Shown here one piece after another: positions 19,873 through 28,788 of a stretch of DNA of 61,031 nucleotides. Numbering within the stretch: position 1 is the stretch's first letter; each line of letters opens with the position of its first letter. The translations under genes and the position numbers were made by a program. Origin of the DNA: Planctomycetota bacterium. GTDB lineage: Bacteria; Planctomycetota; PLA2; JAEUHO01. Location of the stretch: NCBI GenBank assembly GCA_030066775.1, contig JASJAY010000074.1, positions 1 to 61,031 of the forward strand, written 5' to 3'. A model generated the notes under the pieces. That model had not been told where the DNA came from, made no database searches, and was given only the letters and a program-made list of their open reading frames with translations.

Positions 19873-21000
19873 CTACTTCTTGACGTCGCCCGCCTCGTCC
19901 TTGGCGGCGTCCGCCCCGGGGCGCTCGATCGTCGCGTCCTCGCGCAGCTTCTGCAGGTAGATCTTGCGGGCCTTCTCGAAGCGCCGCCCGCGGAGGTTCG
20001 CCATGATCGACGGCTTGACCTCCTCGAAGGGACGCGTCATGGCCTCGTTCTTCGCGACGACCTTGATCAGGTGGTAGCCGAAGTCCGTCTCGACGATGTC
20101 GCTGATCGTGCCCGGCGCGAGGGCGAACGCGACCTTGTCGAACTGGGGCACCATCTGGCCCCGTCCGAACAAGCCGAGGTCCCCGCCCTGCGCACTGCTC
20201 GGACACGCCGAGTGCTGCTTGGCCAGATCCTCGAACGCGGGACCGCCTTCCTTTTCCAGGTCCGCCTTGAAGCCGGCGAGCTGCTTCTTCAGCGCGGCCT
20301 TCTTGTCGTCCGTGTCGGTCGGCTCGACCTTCAGGAGGATGTGTCGCGCCCGCACCTGCTCCGGCACCTGGTAGCGGACCATGTTCGCGTCGTAGAACGT
20401 CTTCGCGTCCGCGTCGGTCGGCGGCTCGCCCTCCGCCAGCGGCTCGATCAGCGTCTCGAGGACGAGGATCTCGCGCAGTCGCTTGTCGACGTCCTCGCGC
20501 GTCATGCCGCTGCGCTCGAGCTGCTGCTCGATCGTGACGCCCTTGGGCAGGCTGGCCTCGATCTCCTTCCACCGGGCGGCGACCGTCTCTTCGTCCGGCT
20601 TGACGTCCGCCGCCGCGATCGCGCCCTCGACCAGCTTCTGCTCGATCAGCTGCGCCTCGATGCGCGGGCCCATCTGCCGGCGGATGCGCGGCATCTCGTG
20701 CGGCGGGATCGGACCACGGAACGCGAACATCTGGCGCAGGGCGTCGTCGATCTCGCCCTGGGTGATTGCGGTGCCGTTGACCGTCACGAGCACGGTCGCG
20801 GGATCCACCGTCTCCACCGGCTCCGGGAGGGGATTGGAGGGCGTGGACACGCCGCCGGTGCTCGGCACGAGCGGGGGCGTGGTCTTGCCGGTCTCCGTGC
20901 CGGGTTTCGCGTCCTTGCCGCACCCGCCGAGGGCGATCAGGAGCAAGCCGAGGGAGCACACACCGGTCAGGGACCGGCTCGATACGGAAGCGATTCGCAT
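19873..21000 (-). CDS. Lipoprotein parvulin-type peptidyl-prolyl isomerase (SurA/PrsA-like)
   Basis: A 375-residue predicted lipoprotein (lipobox LIALGGC) with a SurA/PrsA plan: an N-terminal helical chaperone region (about 65-215) and a parvulin domain (about 220-325) recognised by RARHILLKV, GGDLGLFGRGQMVPQFD and DFGYHLIKV. It would help outer-membrane or exported proteins fold in the periplasm. The C-terminal tail is Lys/Asp-rich. The gene is 82 nt upstream of the nuclease gene on the same strand. It is convergent with the DUF839 gene, 15 nt apart. Confidence 0.9.
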   Translation of the reverse strand: MRIASVSSRSLTGVCSLGLLLIALGGCGKDAKPGTETGKTTPPLVPSTGGVSTPSNPLPEPVETVDPATVLVTVNGTAITQGEIDDALRQMFAFRGPIPPHEMPRIRRQMGPRIEAQLIEQKLVEGAIAAADVKPDEETVAARWKEIEASLPKGVTIEQQLERSGMTREDVDKRLREILVLETLIEPLAEGEPPTDADAKTFYDANMVRYQVPEQVRARHILLKVEPTDTDDKKAALKKQLAGFKADLEKEGGPAFEDLAKQHSACPSSAQGGDLGLFGRGQMVPQFDKVAFALAPGTISDIVETDFGYHLIKVVAKNEAMTRPFEEVKPSIMANLRGRRFEKARKIYLQKLREDATIERPGADAAKDEAGDVKK

Positions 21001-21082
21001 CCCCGTATCGCATCAGACGCCGAGGGCTCTGCCTCGTTCTTCCTCGCTGCCGGGGACGTTCGTCGCGTTTCGCGGGCGGTTC

Positions 21083-21691
21083 CTACTTGGACCCGGAGGC
21101 CGCAGCGGCCGGATAGACGCCCTTCTCCTTCATCCACTTGGCGACCTCCCGCATCCGCCGCCGGTACCGATAGGGCGCTTCGAACGGGGCCGGGCCGGCC
21201 CGCGCCGCGGCGGCCTGCACCTGGCCGGCGAGCTTCGGGAGGCCGTTGTCGCCGTAGTGCCCCACCGTCTCGACGGCCAGGCGTGCCTGGATGGCGAGGA
21301 CGCTGTAGTTCCAGCCGTCGAAGAACACGTAGCCGAGCGTGCGGCCGTACGGGTCCTTCGTCTTCGCGCGCACCAGCTCCACCCGGTCCGCCGACGCAAG
21401 ACAGCCGCGCAGGAAGCCGCGCGCCTCCGGTCCGAACGCCTGGTCGTAGGGGATGTCGTGCTCGAGGTGCTGAACCTCGGGTGCGTCGATGCCGAGGATG
21501 CGGACGGTCTCCGGCTTCTCCTTCTTGGGCCAGTCGATGTGGAACGAGTCCCCGTCGTCCACGCGGATCCAGATCTTGGCTAGGGCCACGCGTTCGGGCT
21601 CCTCGGCGGACGCCGTCGGTGTCCGGGTGGGCGCTCCGAAGAACAGCAGGAGCGCGAGGAGGGCGAGAGCCAGGGCGGGTGCGTAGCGCAT
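21083..21691 (-). CDS. Secreted thermonuclease (SNase-like)
   Basis: A 202-residue exported nuclease of the staphylococcal nuclease family, cutting DNA or RNA with Ca2+. After a signal peptide ending near PTASA, the SNase fold shows the metal-binding DDGDSF, the catalytic VRILGIDAPE and DPYGRTLGYVF, so the active-site Arg/Glu/Arg set seems present. Insertions relative to staphylococcal nuclease are modest. GGAGG lies 6 nt upstream of the ATG at 21691, which excludes the longer frame starting at 21718. The role may be nutrient scavenging; neighbours give no clue. Confidence 0.88.
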   Translation of the reverse strand: MRYAPALALALLALLLFFGAPTRTPTASAEEPERVALAKIWIRVDDGDSFHIDWPKKEKPETVRILGIDAPEVQHLEHDIPYDQAFGPEARGFLRGCLASADRVELVRAKTKDPYGRTLGYVFFDGWNYSVLAIQARLAVETVGHYGDNGLPKLAGQVQAAAARAGPAPFEAPYRYRRRMREVAKWMKEKGVYPAAAASGSK

Positions 21692-21764
21692 GGAAGCCTC
21701 CGAGAGGGGACGCGGCATCGTACGGGATGCCGTGCCCGCGTGGAGGGACCGCGCCCTGCGTCCG

Positions 21765-23111
21765 CTACCGGGAGAGCGTCAGCGCTTCGAGCGCCTTCGC
21801 GATGCGGGCCTTCGCAGACGCACCGTTCGCGAGCGCCGCCGCGCGCGTCAGATACGGCACCGCGAAGCGGCCGTAGCGCGCCAGGGCCTCCTCCGCGATG
21901 ACCTTGCCCGGCGCGTCCTTCGACGCGAGGGTCTCGACGACCTTCGTCAGCTCCATCTCGCGCTGGGGCGAGAGCAGCTCCGTCCGTCCGACGAACGTCC
22001 GCACGACCTGCCAGGCGTCGCCCTTGTGCTCGCGAATGCTCCGGATCTTCAGCGGCAGCTCGCGATCCACGAACGCCGGTGACAGCACATAGAGCACGCG
22101 CAGGCCCTCGTCCTGGAAGTAGCCCTGCTGCCAGGTGCGTGCCATGGCGAGCGCCTCGTCCGCGAACAGGCCCGTCTGCGTCAGACGCTTCGCGAGCTCG
22201 GCGACCAGGCGCTCCGTCGCCTCCGCCTTGGGACGCAGCCTGAGCGTGATGTTCAGCTCCTTGTGCTCGCGCAGGCTCGGGACGTACTTGAAGCCGCAGC
22301 GCTCGCCCTGGACCGACACGAGGAATACGTGCGTCAGGGACTCCTTCGGGTTCGTGTTGCGCAGGCGGACGGAGACCGCGTGGCCGCGCGGGCCGACGCG
22401 CTCGCTCTGGACCTTGCCCTCGAGCGGCAGCTGGAAGTCGCCGAGCCCCCGGTAGAAGAGGCAGCGCTCGTGCTCGTAGGTGAGCTCGCGCTTCGTCTGC
22501 GTCCCGAGCTCGGCGTTGAGGGTGCAGACCTGGAGCGCGTTCGCCTTCGTCTGACGGCAGAAGCGCCACGGATCGTCGTCCGCCACTGCCGGGAACGTCA
22601 CGTCGGCATCGGGCGCCAGCACCGTCAGGTCACCCCACCGACCCCATCGGATGTAGCCGTCCTTGTGTTCCTCGATCACGCGGCCGTCCGGCATCGACGG
22701 GACGCCGTTCACGGTGCGGCCCTGGTGGTTCACGCGGTGCGCGGCGGGATACCACTGCGTCACTGTGCCGCGCGGGAAGCGCACGTCCACGCTGACCTTG
22801 CGCTTCGACGGCGCGTAGAAGTAGATGACCGGCGTCTCCATCTTCGGGGAGATCCCCGTGATGCCCCGCCGGTCGCGCAGGTCGTAGACGAAGTCCGGTA
22901 GATCCGTCTCCTCGTGCATCAGGCCGTCGAGCACGACGCCGTCACTGCCCGAGACCGACGTGAACGTGCCCCACTCGTGGGCCACCAGGCGTTTGCCGTC
23001 CCAGCGGCTCGCATCGGCGGCGCTGTCACCTGCTTCCACGGTTTGCGTGGCGGGAAGGAGGGCGAAGCCCGCGCAGGCGAGCGCGATCACGAGCAGGGGG
23101 ATGCGGTTCAT
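21765..23111 (-). CDS. Exported protein of unknown function
   Basis: A 448-residue protein with a signal peptide (LLVIALACAGFALLPATQT). The mature part contains VAHEWGTFTSVSGSDG, METPVIYFYAP, VRLRNTNPKESLTHVFLV and a C-terminal helical section. The WGTFT and METPVIYFY segments recur in exported proteins of planctomycetes and related bacteria that I know only as hypothetical. There are four cysteines scattered in the middle. No catalytic motif is obvious. GGAG lies 6 nt upstream of the ATG. It sits between the nuclease and the sigma/FecR pair on the same strand, but gaps of 73 and 99 nt leave operon membership open. Confidence 0.72.
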   Translation of the reverse strand: MNRIPLLVIALACAGFALLPATQTVEAGDSAADASRWDGKRLVAHEWGTFTSVSGSDGVVLDGLMHEETDLPDFVYDLRDRRGITGISPKMETPVIYFYAPSKRKVSVDVRFPRGTVTQWYPAAHRVNHQGRTVNGVPSMPDGRVIEEHKDGYIRWGRWGDLTVLAPDADVTFPAVADDDPWRFCRQTKANALQVCTLNAELGTQTKRELTYEHERCLFYRGLGDFQLPLEGKVQSERVGPRGHAVSVRLRNTNPKESLTHVFLVSVQGERCGFKYVPSLREHKELNITLRLRPKAEATERLVAELAKRLTQTGLFADEALAMARTWQQGYFQDEGLRVLYVLSPAFVDRELPLKIRSIREHKGDAWQVVRTFVGRTELLSPQREMELTKVVETLASKDAPGKVIAEEALARYGRFAVPYLTRAAALANGASAKARIAKALEALTLSR

Positions 23112-23210
23112 CGTCGTCTCCAGGGGAAGGCCCCTTCGCCTCCCACGTCCCTGGACGACGCTCGCCCGCGTCGCGTTAACGAATCGCGGCCGATGCCGCT
23201 GCCGCGGGCT

Positions 23211-24170
23211 CTACCAATAGAGGCCGAGGGCGTCGCGCAGGCTGAGCAGCGTCTCCGCGTCGCGGTCGAGCACGGCGTCCCGCGTCAGCTCGTCGGGCAG
23301 CTCTTTGAACGCCTCGATGCGGTCGAGCACCCGCCCCCGCGCCGCTTGGTCCAGCGCCGGATGCTGGAGGAGGTTCCACAAGGTGAGGGTGTCGCGCACG
23401 GTGCACGCCTCGATCACGTCGCTGAGCGCGTTGCCCTGCGCGTCGCCGAAGTCCAGCCGCCGCAGCGCCGCACGCAGGGCCCCCGACGCCGTCTCGAAGT
23501 ACGGCGTGCCCATGCCCTTGTCCTTCCGCGCTTCGCAGCGGGCCTTGGCCGGGACGAACGCCTCGTAGCCACCGCGCTCGTACATGACCATGCCCACTTC
23601 GACCACCAGCAGGCCGTTGCCCGCCTCGTCGACCTCGAGCGTGTAGAGGCAGCCGAGGTCCACCGCGTCCCCGGCCGGCGTCTCGGTCACGAAGAGGCGG
23701 GGGGGCGCGTCGACCAGGGCCTGCATGCGACCCCGCTCGAGGCGCAGCCGGTGCTCGTCGTCGCCCGTGCGGACCAGCTGGAGTCGGGAGTCCGGATCCA
23801 GGTCCACCCGGCCGATGTCGGCGACGGTGAGGTCCGCGCGCGTCGTGGCGTCGGTCTCGATCCAGTCGCCTGCGACGAGCGTGCGGGCTTCCGCGGTCCG
23901 GTCGCCGTTCTCGACCGGGACGAGCATGTACGCCCAGCCGGGCTGCGGCGTCTCGGGGCGCGCCCCGCGGTCGATGGCGAGTCCGAACGTCAGCGCGCCG
24001 ATGCCGATCAGCACGGCCGCGGCCACGGCGAACCGGAGGCCGGGACGTCCGCTCGTCACGGGCATCTCGGGGGGCGGCCCGTCGAAGCGGGCCTCGCCCA
24101 GGACGCGCTCGAGGTGCTCCACCTCGGGGTCCGGCGCACCGGTCTTGTCCCAGAGGTACTCGTCGCTCAT
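23211..24170 (-). CDS. FecR-like anti-sigma / membrane sensor protein
   Basis: A 319-residue single-pass protein. The N-terminal ~60 residues are cytosolic and acidic, one helix spans about 66-88 (FAVAAAVLIGIGALTFGLAI), and a periplasmic domain follows. This has the FecR layout (ARTLVAGDWIETDA, RADLTVADIGRVDLDPDSRLQLV, EHRLRLERGRMQALV) seen in ECF anti-sigma and sensor proteins. A C-terminal helical region (about 240-319) is extra. Its start codon overlaps the stop of the upstream sigma gene (ATGA), so translational coupling is likely. It probably holds the sigma factor inactive until an envelope signal arrives; the signal is unknown. Confidence 0.82.
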   Translation of the reverse strand: MSDEYLWDKTGAPDPEVEHLERVLGEARFDGPPPEMPVTSGRPGLRFAVAAAVLIGIGALTFGLAIDRGARPETPQPGWAYMLVPVENGDRTAEARTLVAGDWIETDATTRADLTVADIGRVDLDPDSRLQLVRTGDDEHRLRLERGRMQALVDAPPRLFVTETPAGDAVDLGCLYTLEVDEAGNGLLVVEVGMVMYERGGYEAFVPAKARCEARKDKGMGTPYFETASGALRAALRRLDFGDAQGNALSDVIEACTVRDTLTLWNLLQHPALDQAARGRVLDRIEAFKELPDELTRDAVLDRDAETLLSLRDALGLYW

Positions 24171-24718
24171 CGGGTCTCCTTCTGCCCCAGCGCGTCGCGC
24201 AACAGGCGCATGCCGCGATGGAGGTTCACGCGGACGGAGCCGGGGGTCATGCTCATCCGCGCCGCGATCTCGGGTCCGGTCATGCCTTCGACGAGGCGCA
24301 TCATCAGCGTCTCGCGGTAGGCGGCCGGGAGCGCGCGGATCGCGGCCAGGGCTTCGCGTGCCTCCAGGGCGTCCGCGCCGCCGCGGCCGGCGAGCTCCGC
24401 GGGCAGCGTGTCGAACCGGCGCGAGCGCCGGTGGTGGTCGTACGCGCGGTTGCGCGCGATCTGCGCGACCCACGGGCCGAAGGCCGCGCGGTTCTTGAGC
24501 TGGTCCAGCTTGCGCAGGGCGGTCAGGAAGACGTCCTGGGTCAAGTCGTCCGCCTCGCGCGCGGGCACGCGCGCGAGCAGGATCGCATGGACCATCCGCG
24601 CGAAGAGCCCATGCAGGAGGCCGAACGCCTCCCGGTCACCCGAGAGCACCGCCGCCACGGCGGCGGCGACATCGGGCTCGCCTCGCGCGAGCGGCGCGGG
24701 GTCCGGCACCGTCGTCAC
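24167..24718 (-). CDS. ECF-type RNA polymerase sigma factor
   Basis: A 183-residue sigma factor. Region 2 is seen in ADDLTQDVFLTALRKLDQLKN and the FGPWVAQIARNRAYDHHRR stretch; region 4 in LMMRLVEGMTGPEIAARMSMTPGSVRVNLHRG. The GTG at 24718 is chosen because TTGACG-17-CACTGT lies 6 nt upstream; an ATG at 24760 in the same frame is the alternative but has its purine stretch too close. It overlaps the FecR-like partner by 4 nt and is divergent from pckA. Autoregulation is usual in the family. Confidence 0.88.
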   Translation of the reverse strand: MTTVPDPAPLARGEPDVAAAVAAVLSGDREAFGLLHGLFARMVHAILLARVPAREADDLTQDVFLTALRKLDQLKNRAAFGPWVAQIARNRAYDHHRRSRRFDTLPAELAGRGGADALEAREALAAIRALPAAYRETLMMRLVEGMTGPEIAARMSMTPGSVRVNLHRGMRLLRDALGQKETR

Positions 24719-24724
24719 GCGAGG

Positions 24725-24753
24725 ACAGTGCCGGGCCGTGGAACGCGCGTCAA
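24725..24753 (-). promoter_or_regulatory. Promoter-like TTGACG-17-CACTGT
   Basis: On the minus strand TTGACG (24748-24753) and CACTGT (24725-24730) are 17 nt apart, and 6 nt later comes the GTG of the sigma gene. The -10 is weak, but the geometry matches other leaderless starts here. Confidence 0.4.
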
Positions 24754-25050
24754 CGGACATCTCCCCGCTCGTGTGCTGGCAAGGCGTACGGCGTGCCGTC
24801 GCCCCGCATGTCGGGCGCACCGTGCGCCCGCACAGATGGACGCCCAGGGGGCCTTCCGCGTTAGCCCGTTCCCCGCGGCATCGACGGCCGAATCCAGCCT
24901 GACAGCCGCCTGACGCCCGGGGAAGGCCTGTGGGCGCCTGGGGGCCAGGGGTACCCTGCGAACTTCCCTCGGCGAACGCCTCGGTCCGCCGGAGGAATGA
25001 CGCAGTGGAATCGGCCGGGCTCCGGTGACCCCGGCCGCAGTGGAGACCCC
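24754..25050 (+). other. Divergent region upstream of pckA
   Basis: About 300 nt without a gene between the sigma factor and pckA. It includes a TACCCT hexamer at 24952-24957 that could be the pckA -10, leaving a leader of roughly 90 nt with GGAG before the ATG. I see no other structure I can support. Confidence 0.3.
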
Positions 25051-26733
25051 ATGTCCGAGCAGACACTGGCCGCCGGCTTCGAAGCCGAGCTGCACGCCCT
25101 CCTGGGCCTGTCCACCGTTCAGTACAAGTACAACCTCTCGAAGGACGAGCTGTTCGACGAGGCGATCGCCAACGATCGCGGTCGCGTCGAGCACGACGGT
25201 CCCACCGACGCCCAGAAGGCGTTCGCCACGAAGCTCGGCAAGGACGGCCCGCTCGTCTATTACACCGACCCGACCTGCACCGGTCGCCCGGTCCAGGACA
25301 CCTTCGGTGTCGGCTGGCCGGAGCTCGACGAGAAGGTCTGGTGGAAGAAGGACTTCAAGAAGTTCGATCCCGACAACTACCAGGCGCTCCTCAAGCGCGT
25401 CGTGGCCTACCTCAACGAGAAGAACGCCACGCTCTACGTGAAGGACGTCTACGCCGGCAGCGACGCCTCCTACGCGCGTCCGTACCGCTTCGTCGGTGAG
25501 TACGCCACGCACGCCTTCTTCGCCGACAACATGTTCCCGAAGAACGTGCAGGGGGTCGAGGACGAGGCGAGCAAGCGCTGGACGATGCTCAACGCCCCGT
25601 CGTTCATCTGCGATCCCGAGCGCGACGGCACGCTTTCGAACCGTGCCGTGATCATGGACTTCAAGAACCGCATCGGGCTCGTCTGCGGCCCGGCCGACTA
25701 CTGCGGCATCGTCAAGAAGACCATGTTCACGGTGATGAACTACCTGCTGCCCGACATGGGCCACATGTCGATGCACTGTTCGGCCAACGTCGGTCAGCGC
25801 GGTGACGGCGCGATCCTGTTCGGCCTCTCCGGCACGGGCAAGACGACGCTCTCCGCCGACCCGCACCGCAAGCTCATCGGGGACGACGAGCACGCGTGGA
25901 CGGACGCCGGCATCTCCAACCTCGAGGACGGCTGCTACGCGAAGCTGATCAACCTCGACAAGGAGGACGAGCCCGTCATCGCCGCGGCCATCTCGATGCC
26001 CGGGACGCTCGTCGAGAACGTCCCGCCGCTGCCCGGCAAGACGCTCGCGGAGACGGATCCGGCGGACTTCGACCTCTTCGACGGCTCGCGCACCGAGAAC
26101 ACGCGCTTCAGCTACCCGCTCACGTGCAACCCGCACGTGGCCGAGGGCGCGAAGGGCCCGCACCCCGAGACGATCGTGCTGCTCACGGCCGACGCCTTCG
26201 GCGTGCTGCCGCCCGTGTCGATCCTCGACGCAAAGCAGGTCATGTACCACTTCGTCATGGGCTTCACGGCCAAGCTGGCCGGCACCGAGGTCGGTGTCAC
26301 CGAGCCCAAGGCGGCGTTCAGCGCCTGCTTCGGCGCGCCCTTCATGGCCCAGAAGCCGTCGGTCTACGCCAAGCTGCTCGCGCAGCTCATGAGCGATCAC
26401 CAGGCGCGTTGCGTCCTGCTCAACACGGGCTGGGGTGGCGGCGCCTACGGCGTCGGCAACCGCATCTCGATCAAGAACACCCGCGCCATGCTCGACGCGG
26501 CCCTGAACGGCGACCTGCACGCCGAGGGCATGACGTACGAGGAGCACCCGGTGTTCAAGCTGAAGATGCCCACCTCCTGCCCCGGCATCGAGGACGCCTC
26601 GATCCTCAACCCGCGCAACACGTGGGAGGACAAGGAGGGCTACGACGCCGCCGCGCAGAAGCTGCTCGGCATGTTCCGCGACCACTACGAGACCCAGGGC
26701 TTCGCCGATCTCGGCATCGAAGCCGTGATGTAG
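25051..26733 (+). CDS. pckA: Phosphoenolpyruvate carboxykinase (ATP)
   Basis: A 560-residue ATP-dependent PEP carboxykinase, converting oxaloacetate and ATP to PEP, CO2 and ADP in gluconeogenesis. The kinase-1a loop GLSGTGKTTLSADP (from residue 258) and kinase-2 LIGDDEHAW are intact, as are RFVGEYATHAFFADNMF and NTGWGGGAYGVGNRISIKNTRAM. Length is slightly above the usual 530-540. It starts at the ATG preceded by GTGGAGACCCC (GGAG, 6-nt spacing). It appears monocistronic: a promoter-like region lies upstream and a 12-bp hairpin downstream. Cytoplasmic; regulation is not visible from sequence. Confidence 0.97.
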   Translation: MSEQTLAAGFEAELHALLGLSTVQYKYNLSKDELFDEAIANDRGRVEHDGPTDAQKAFATKLGKDGPLVYYTDPTCTGRPVQDTFGVGWPELDEKVWWKKDFKKFDPDNYQALLKRVVAYLNEKNATLYVKDVYAGSDASYARPYRFVGEYATHAFFADNMFPKNVQGVEDEASKRWTMLNAPSFICDPERDGTLSNRAVIMDFKNRIGLVCGPADYCGIVKKTMFTVMNYLLPDMGHMSMHCSANVGQRGDGAILFGLSGTGKTTLSADPHRKLIGDDEHAWTDAGISNLEDGCYAKLINLDKEDEPVIAAAISMPGTLVENVPPLPGKTLAETDPADFDLFDGSRTENTRFSYPLTCNPHVAEGAKGPHPETIVLLTADAFGVLPPVSILDAKQVMYHFVMGFTAKLAGTEVGVTEPKAAFSACFGAPFMAQKPSVYAKLLAQLMSDHQARCVLLNTGWGGGAYGVGNRISIKNTRAMLDAALNGDLHAEGMTYEEHPVFKLKMPTSCPGIEDASILNPRNTWEDKEGYDAAAQKLLGMFRDHYETQGFADLGIEAVM

Positions 26734-26764
26734 CTCGCGCAGCGAAGCAGCCAATCGATCGCCT

Positions 26765-26790
26765 ACGGGGCCCGCCACGGCGGGCCCCGT
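26765..26790 (+). terminator. Terminator hairpin after pckA
   Basis: ACGGGGCCCGCC (26765-26776) pairs perfectly with GGCGGGCCCCGT (26779-26790), 31 nt past the pckA stop. No T tract follows. It also lies beyond the stop of the convergent phosphotransferase gene. Confidence 0.7.
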
Positions 26791-26823
26791 GGCAATTCGG
26801 CCGCGAAGACCGCGGCGAGTGCG

Positions 26824-27795
26824 CTACAGCTCGAGGTCCAGGGGCGGGCGGCCGTCGCGCCAGCGCGCGGCGCAGTCATCGATGTAGGCGTGCCACCACG
26901 CACCCTGCTCCTCTCGCGGGACGCTGCGGATCACGACGGCGCGCAAGACGTGCTCGCGCAGCGAGAGGAAGAGCGGCAGGGCCTCGTACGACCACGACGG
27001 CAGCGCGTGCTCCGGCGCGTAGCCGCGCAGCAGATCTGCGTACGCCTGCTGGAAGCGCGGCGTGCGCACCTCGGGCGCCAGGTTCAGGACGGCGTAGAAC
27101 AGCACCATCGCCAGATCCGAGATGAACCAGAACGGGCACATGTCCTCGAAGTCGAAGAGCCGCGGCTCGCCGTCGTGCCAGAACATGTTGTGGCTGTGCG
27201 GGTCGCAGTGCATGGACCCGAAGGCGCCGGTGTCGCGCGGCAGACTCGCGATCGCGTCGACCACCTCGCGGTAGCGGGCGTGCAGATCCGGCTCGGCCGC
27301 GATGATCGGCTCGAGCTCGCCGTACTCGGCTTCCCAGCGCTTGCGCCAGAGCGGCGCGGGCGGGCCGGGATACGCCGTGGCGATCCGGTGCAGCGCGCCC
27401 AGCATGCGTCCGCAGCGCTCGAAGTGCTCGGGCTCCCACGCGGTGGCCGGGACCATCGCGCCCAGGGCCTTCCGCTGCGCATACACGTGGAAGGCGTCGT
27501 CCCCGGCGGGCACGGTCGCCACCATCGCGCCGCTCGCCAAGGGCGTGGCGCCGCACACCTGGGCCCCTCGCTCCGCGGCGTAGCGCAGGAAGTCCGCCTC
27601 GGCCCCGATCTCCTCCGGCGTCCGGCGCCCGGACCAGGTGGCCTTCACGATGCGCGCCTCGTCGTCCACGACGGTCTCGAAGACGAAGCTCTCGAACCCG
27701 CCGAGCTTCGTGAGGTCATCGGGCGCCACGCCGACCACCGCGGCGATCTCGCGGTGGACGGCGTCGGTCATCAGGGCGCGGACGGCGGGGGTCAT
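26824..27795 (-). CDS. Aminoglycoside phosphotransferase-family kinase (APH/HSK2-like)
   Basis: A 323-residue small-molecule kinase of the APH family. The catalytic Brenner-like motif is SMHCDPHSHNMF (Asp198, Asn203) and the metal-binding Asp215 lies in LFDFEDM. The N-terminal lobe has FESFVFETVVDDEARIVKATW with the ATP-binding lysine. The typical HGD is HCD here. The acceptor could be an aminoglycoside, choline, homoserine or another alcohol; nothing here chooses among them, so an antibiotic-resistance role should not be assumed. TACCCT precedes the ATG by 8 nt and there is no Shine-Dalgarno. Confidence 0.85.
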   Translation of the reverse strand: MTPAVRALMTDAVHREIAAVVGVAPDDLTKLGGFESFVFETVVDDEARIVKATWSGRRTPEEIGAEADFLRYAAERGAQVCGATPLASGAMVATVPAGDDAFHVYAQRKALGAMVPATAWEPEHFERCGRMLGALHRIATAYPGPPAPLWRKRWEAEYGELEPIIAAEPDLHARYREVVDAIASLPRDTGAFGSMHCDPHSHNMFWHDGEPRLFDFEDMCPFWFISDLAMVLFYAVLNLAPEVRTPRFQQAYADLLRGYAPEHALPSWSYEALPLFLSLREHVLRAVVIRSVPREEQGAWWHAYIDDCAARWRDGRPPLDLEL

Positions 27796-27803
27796 GCGCG
27801 CCA

Positions 27804-27809
27804 AGGGTA
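27804..27809 (-). promoter_or_regulatory. -10-like TACCCT, leaderless start at 27795
   Basis: TACCCT followed by 8 nt and ATG on the minus strand; no -35 recognised. Confidence 0.45.
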
Positions 27810-27925
27810 CGGAGGCGCGACCCGTTTCGCGCGCTCCGGGCGCGGCTCGGCGGTACGGTGGCTGCGCGTCGAGCCAGGCCGATGAGGCGTGGGCGCACTC
27901 GACGATGGAGAGGACCCTGGGCGAC

Positions 27926-28693
27926 ATGAAGCACGCCGTGCTGATCCTGTTGCTTGTGACGTTCGGTTGCGGGGAGAGCCGCGCTCCGTCGTCCCGTCCG
28001 TCCCTCACGCCCGAGGCGGAGGCACTGGTGCAGGTCATGCTGACGTCGGAGGACCTCGACGCGCGTACGGCCGCGCACAAAGAGCTGGCGGCGCTGGGGC
28101 CGGTCGTCGTACCGCGCATGATCGAGATCCTCGAGGCGGACCAGGGCAACGACGGGACGGGTGCGTGGGCCGCGGAGGTCCTGATCTCGCTCGGTCCCGA
28201 GGCCTTGCCCGCAGCGGAGGCCCTCACGCAGCAGCTGATGGAGACCACGGAGTGCAACGCGACGACGTCCACGGCACTCGTGGGCCTCGGTGCGCGGGGT
28301 GTTCCGTACCTCGTCCGCGCGCTGTCGGCCGAGATCCCGGGAGCGCGCATGTGGGCTGTGGAAGGCCTCGCGGACCTGGCCGAGCATGCCGAAGAGGCGA
28401 TCCCCGCGATCCTCGAGCGGCTCGATGACGAGGACGCGGGCGTGCGGTCGTCGGCGCTTACAGCCCTCTCCTCGTTCGGCGCCGCGGCGCATCCTCGGGC
28501 GACGGCGCGGCTGCTCGCCCTGCTCTCGAGCGACGACGACACGACCCGCTGGGACGCGGTGCTCGGCCTCGCCGCTGCGGTGCCGACGGACGCGGCCGTG
28601 CGGGATCGGCTCGCGAAGCTCGCCAAGGACGATCCCGACGAGCTCGTGCGTGAGGCTGCGGTCGAGGCCCTCGCCGAGGCGGACGGCGAGTAG
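27926..28693 (+). CDS. HEAT-repeat lipoprotein
   Basis: A 255-residue predicted lipoprotein (signal AVLILLLVTFGC) whose mature part is all-helical HEAT/PBS-like repeats: about six units such as VVVPRMIEILEADQG, GVPYLVRALSAE, AIPAILERLDDEDAGVRSSALTAL and LVREAAVEALAEAD. Such repeats make protein-binding surfaces in the periplasm; no partner is known. An in-frame ATG at 27905 is possible, but the start at 27926 places the signal correctly. It is divergent from the phosphotransferase gene and 95 nt before another lipoprotein gene. Confidence 0.75.
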   Translation: MKHAVLILLLVTFGCGESRAPSSRPSLTPEAEALVQVMLTSEDLDARTAAHKELAALGPVVVPRMIEILEADQGNDGTGAWAAEVLISLGPEALPAAEALTQQLMETTECNATTSTALVGLGARGVPYLVRALSAEIPGARMWAVEGLADLAEHAEEAIPAILERLDDEDAGVRSSALTALSSFGAAAHPRATARLLALLSSDDDTTRWDAVLGLAAAVPTDAAVRDRLAKLAKDDPDELVREAAVEALAEADGE

Positions 28694-28788
28694 CCGCTCA
28701 GAGCCCCGACGAAAAATTCTCAGGGACCGGTGCGATGCCGGAGGAGGGGTCCGTACTCGTCAGGTGAACCACGACAAAGGAGTTCCCC

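Noticed and set aside
26824..27795. Aminoglycoside resistance gene
   Set aside because: APH-fold kinases serve many substrates, HCD replaces HGD, and there is no mobile or resistance context.
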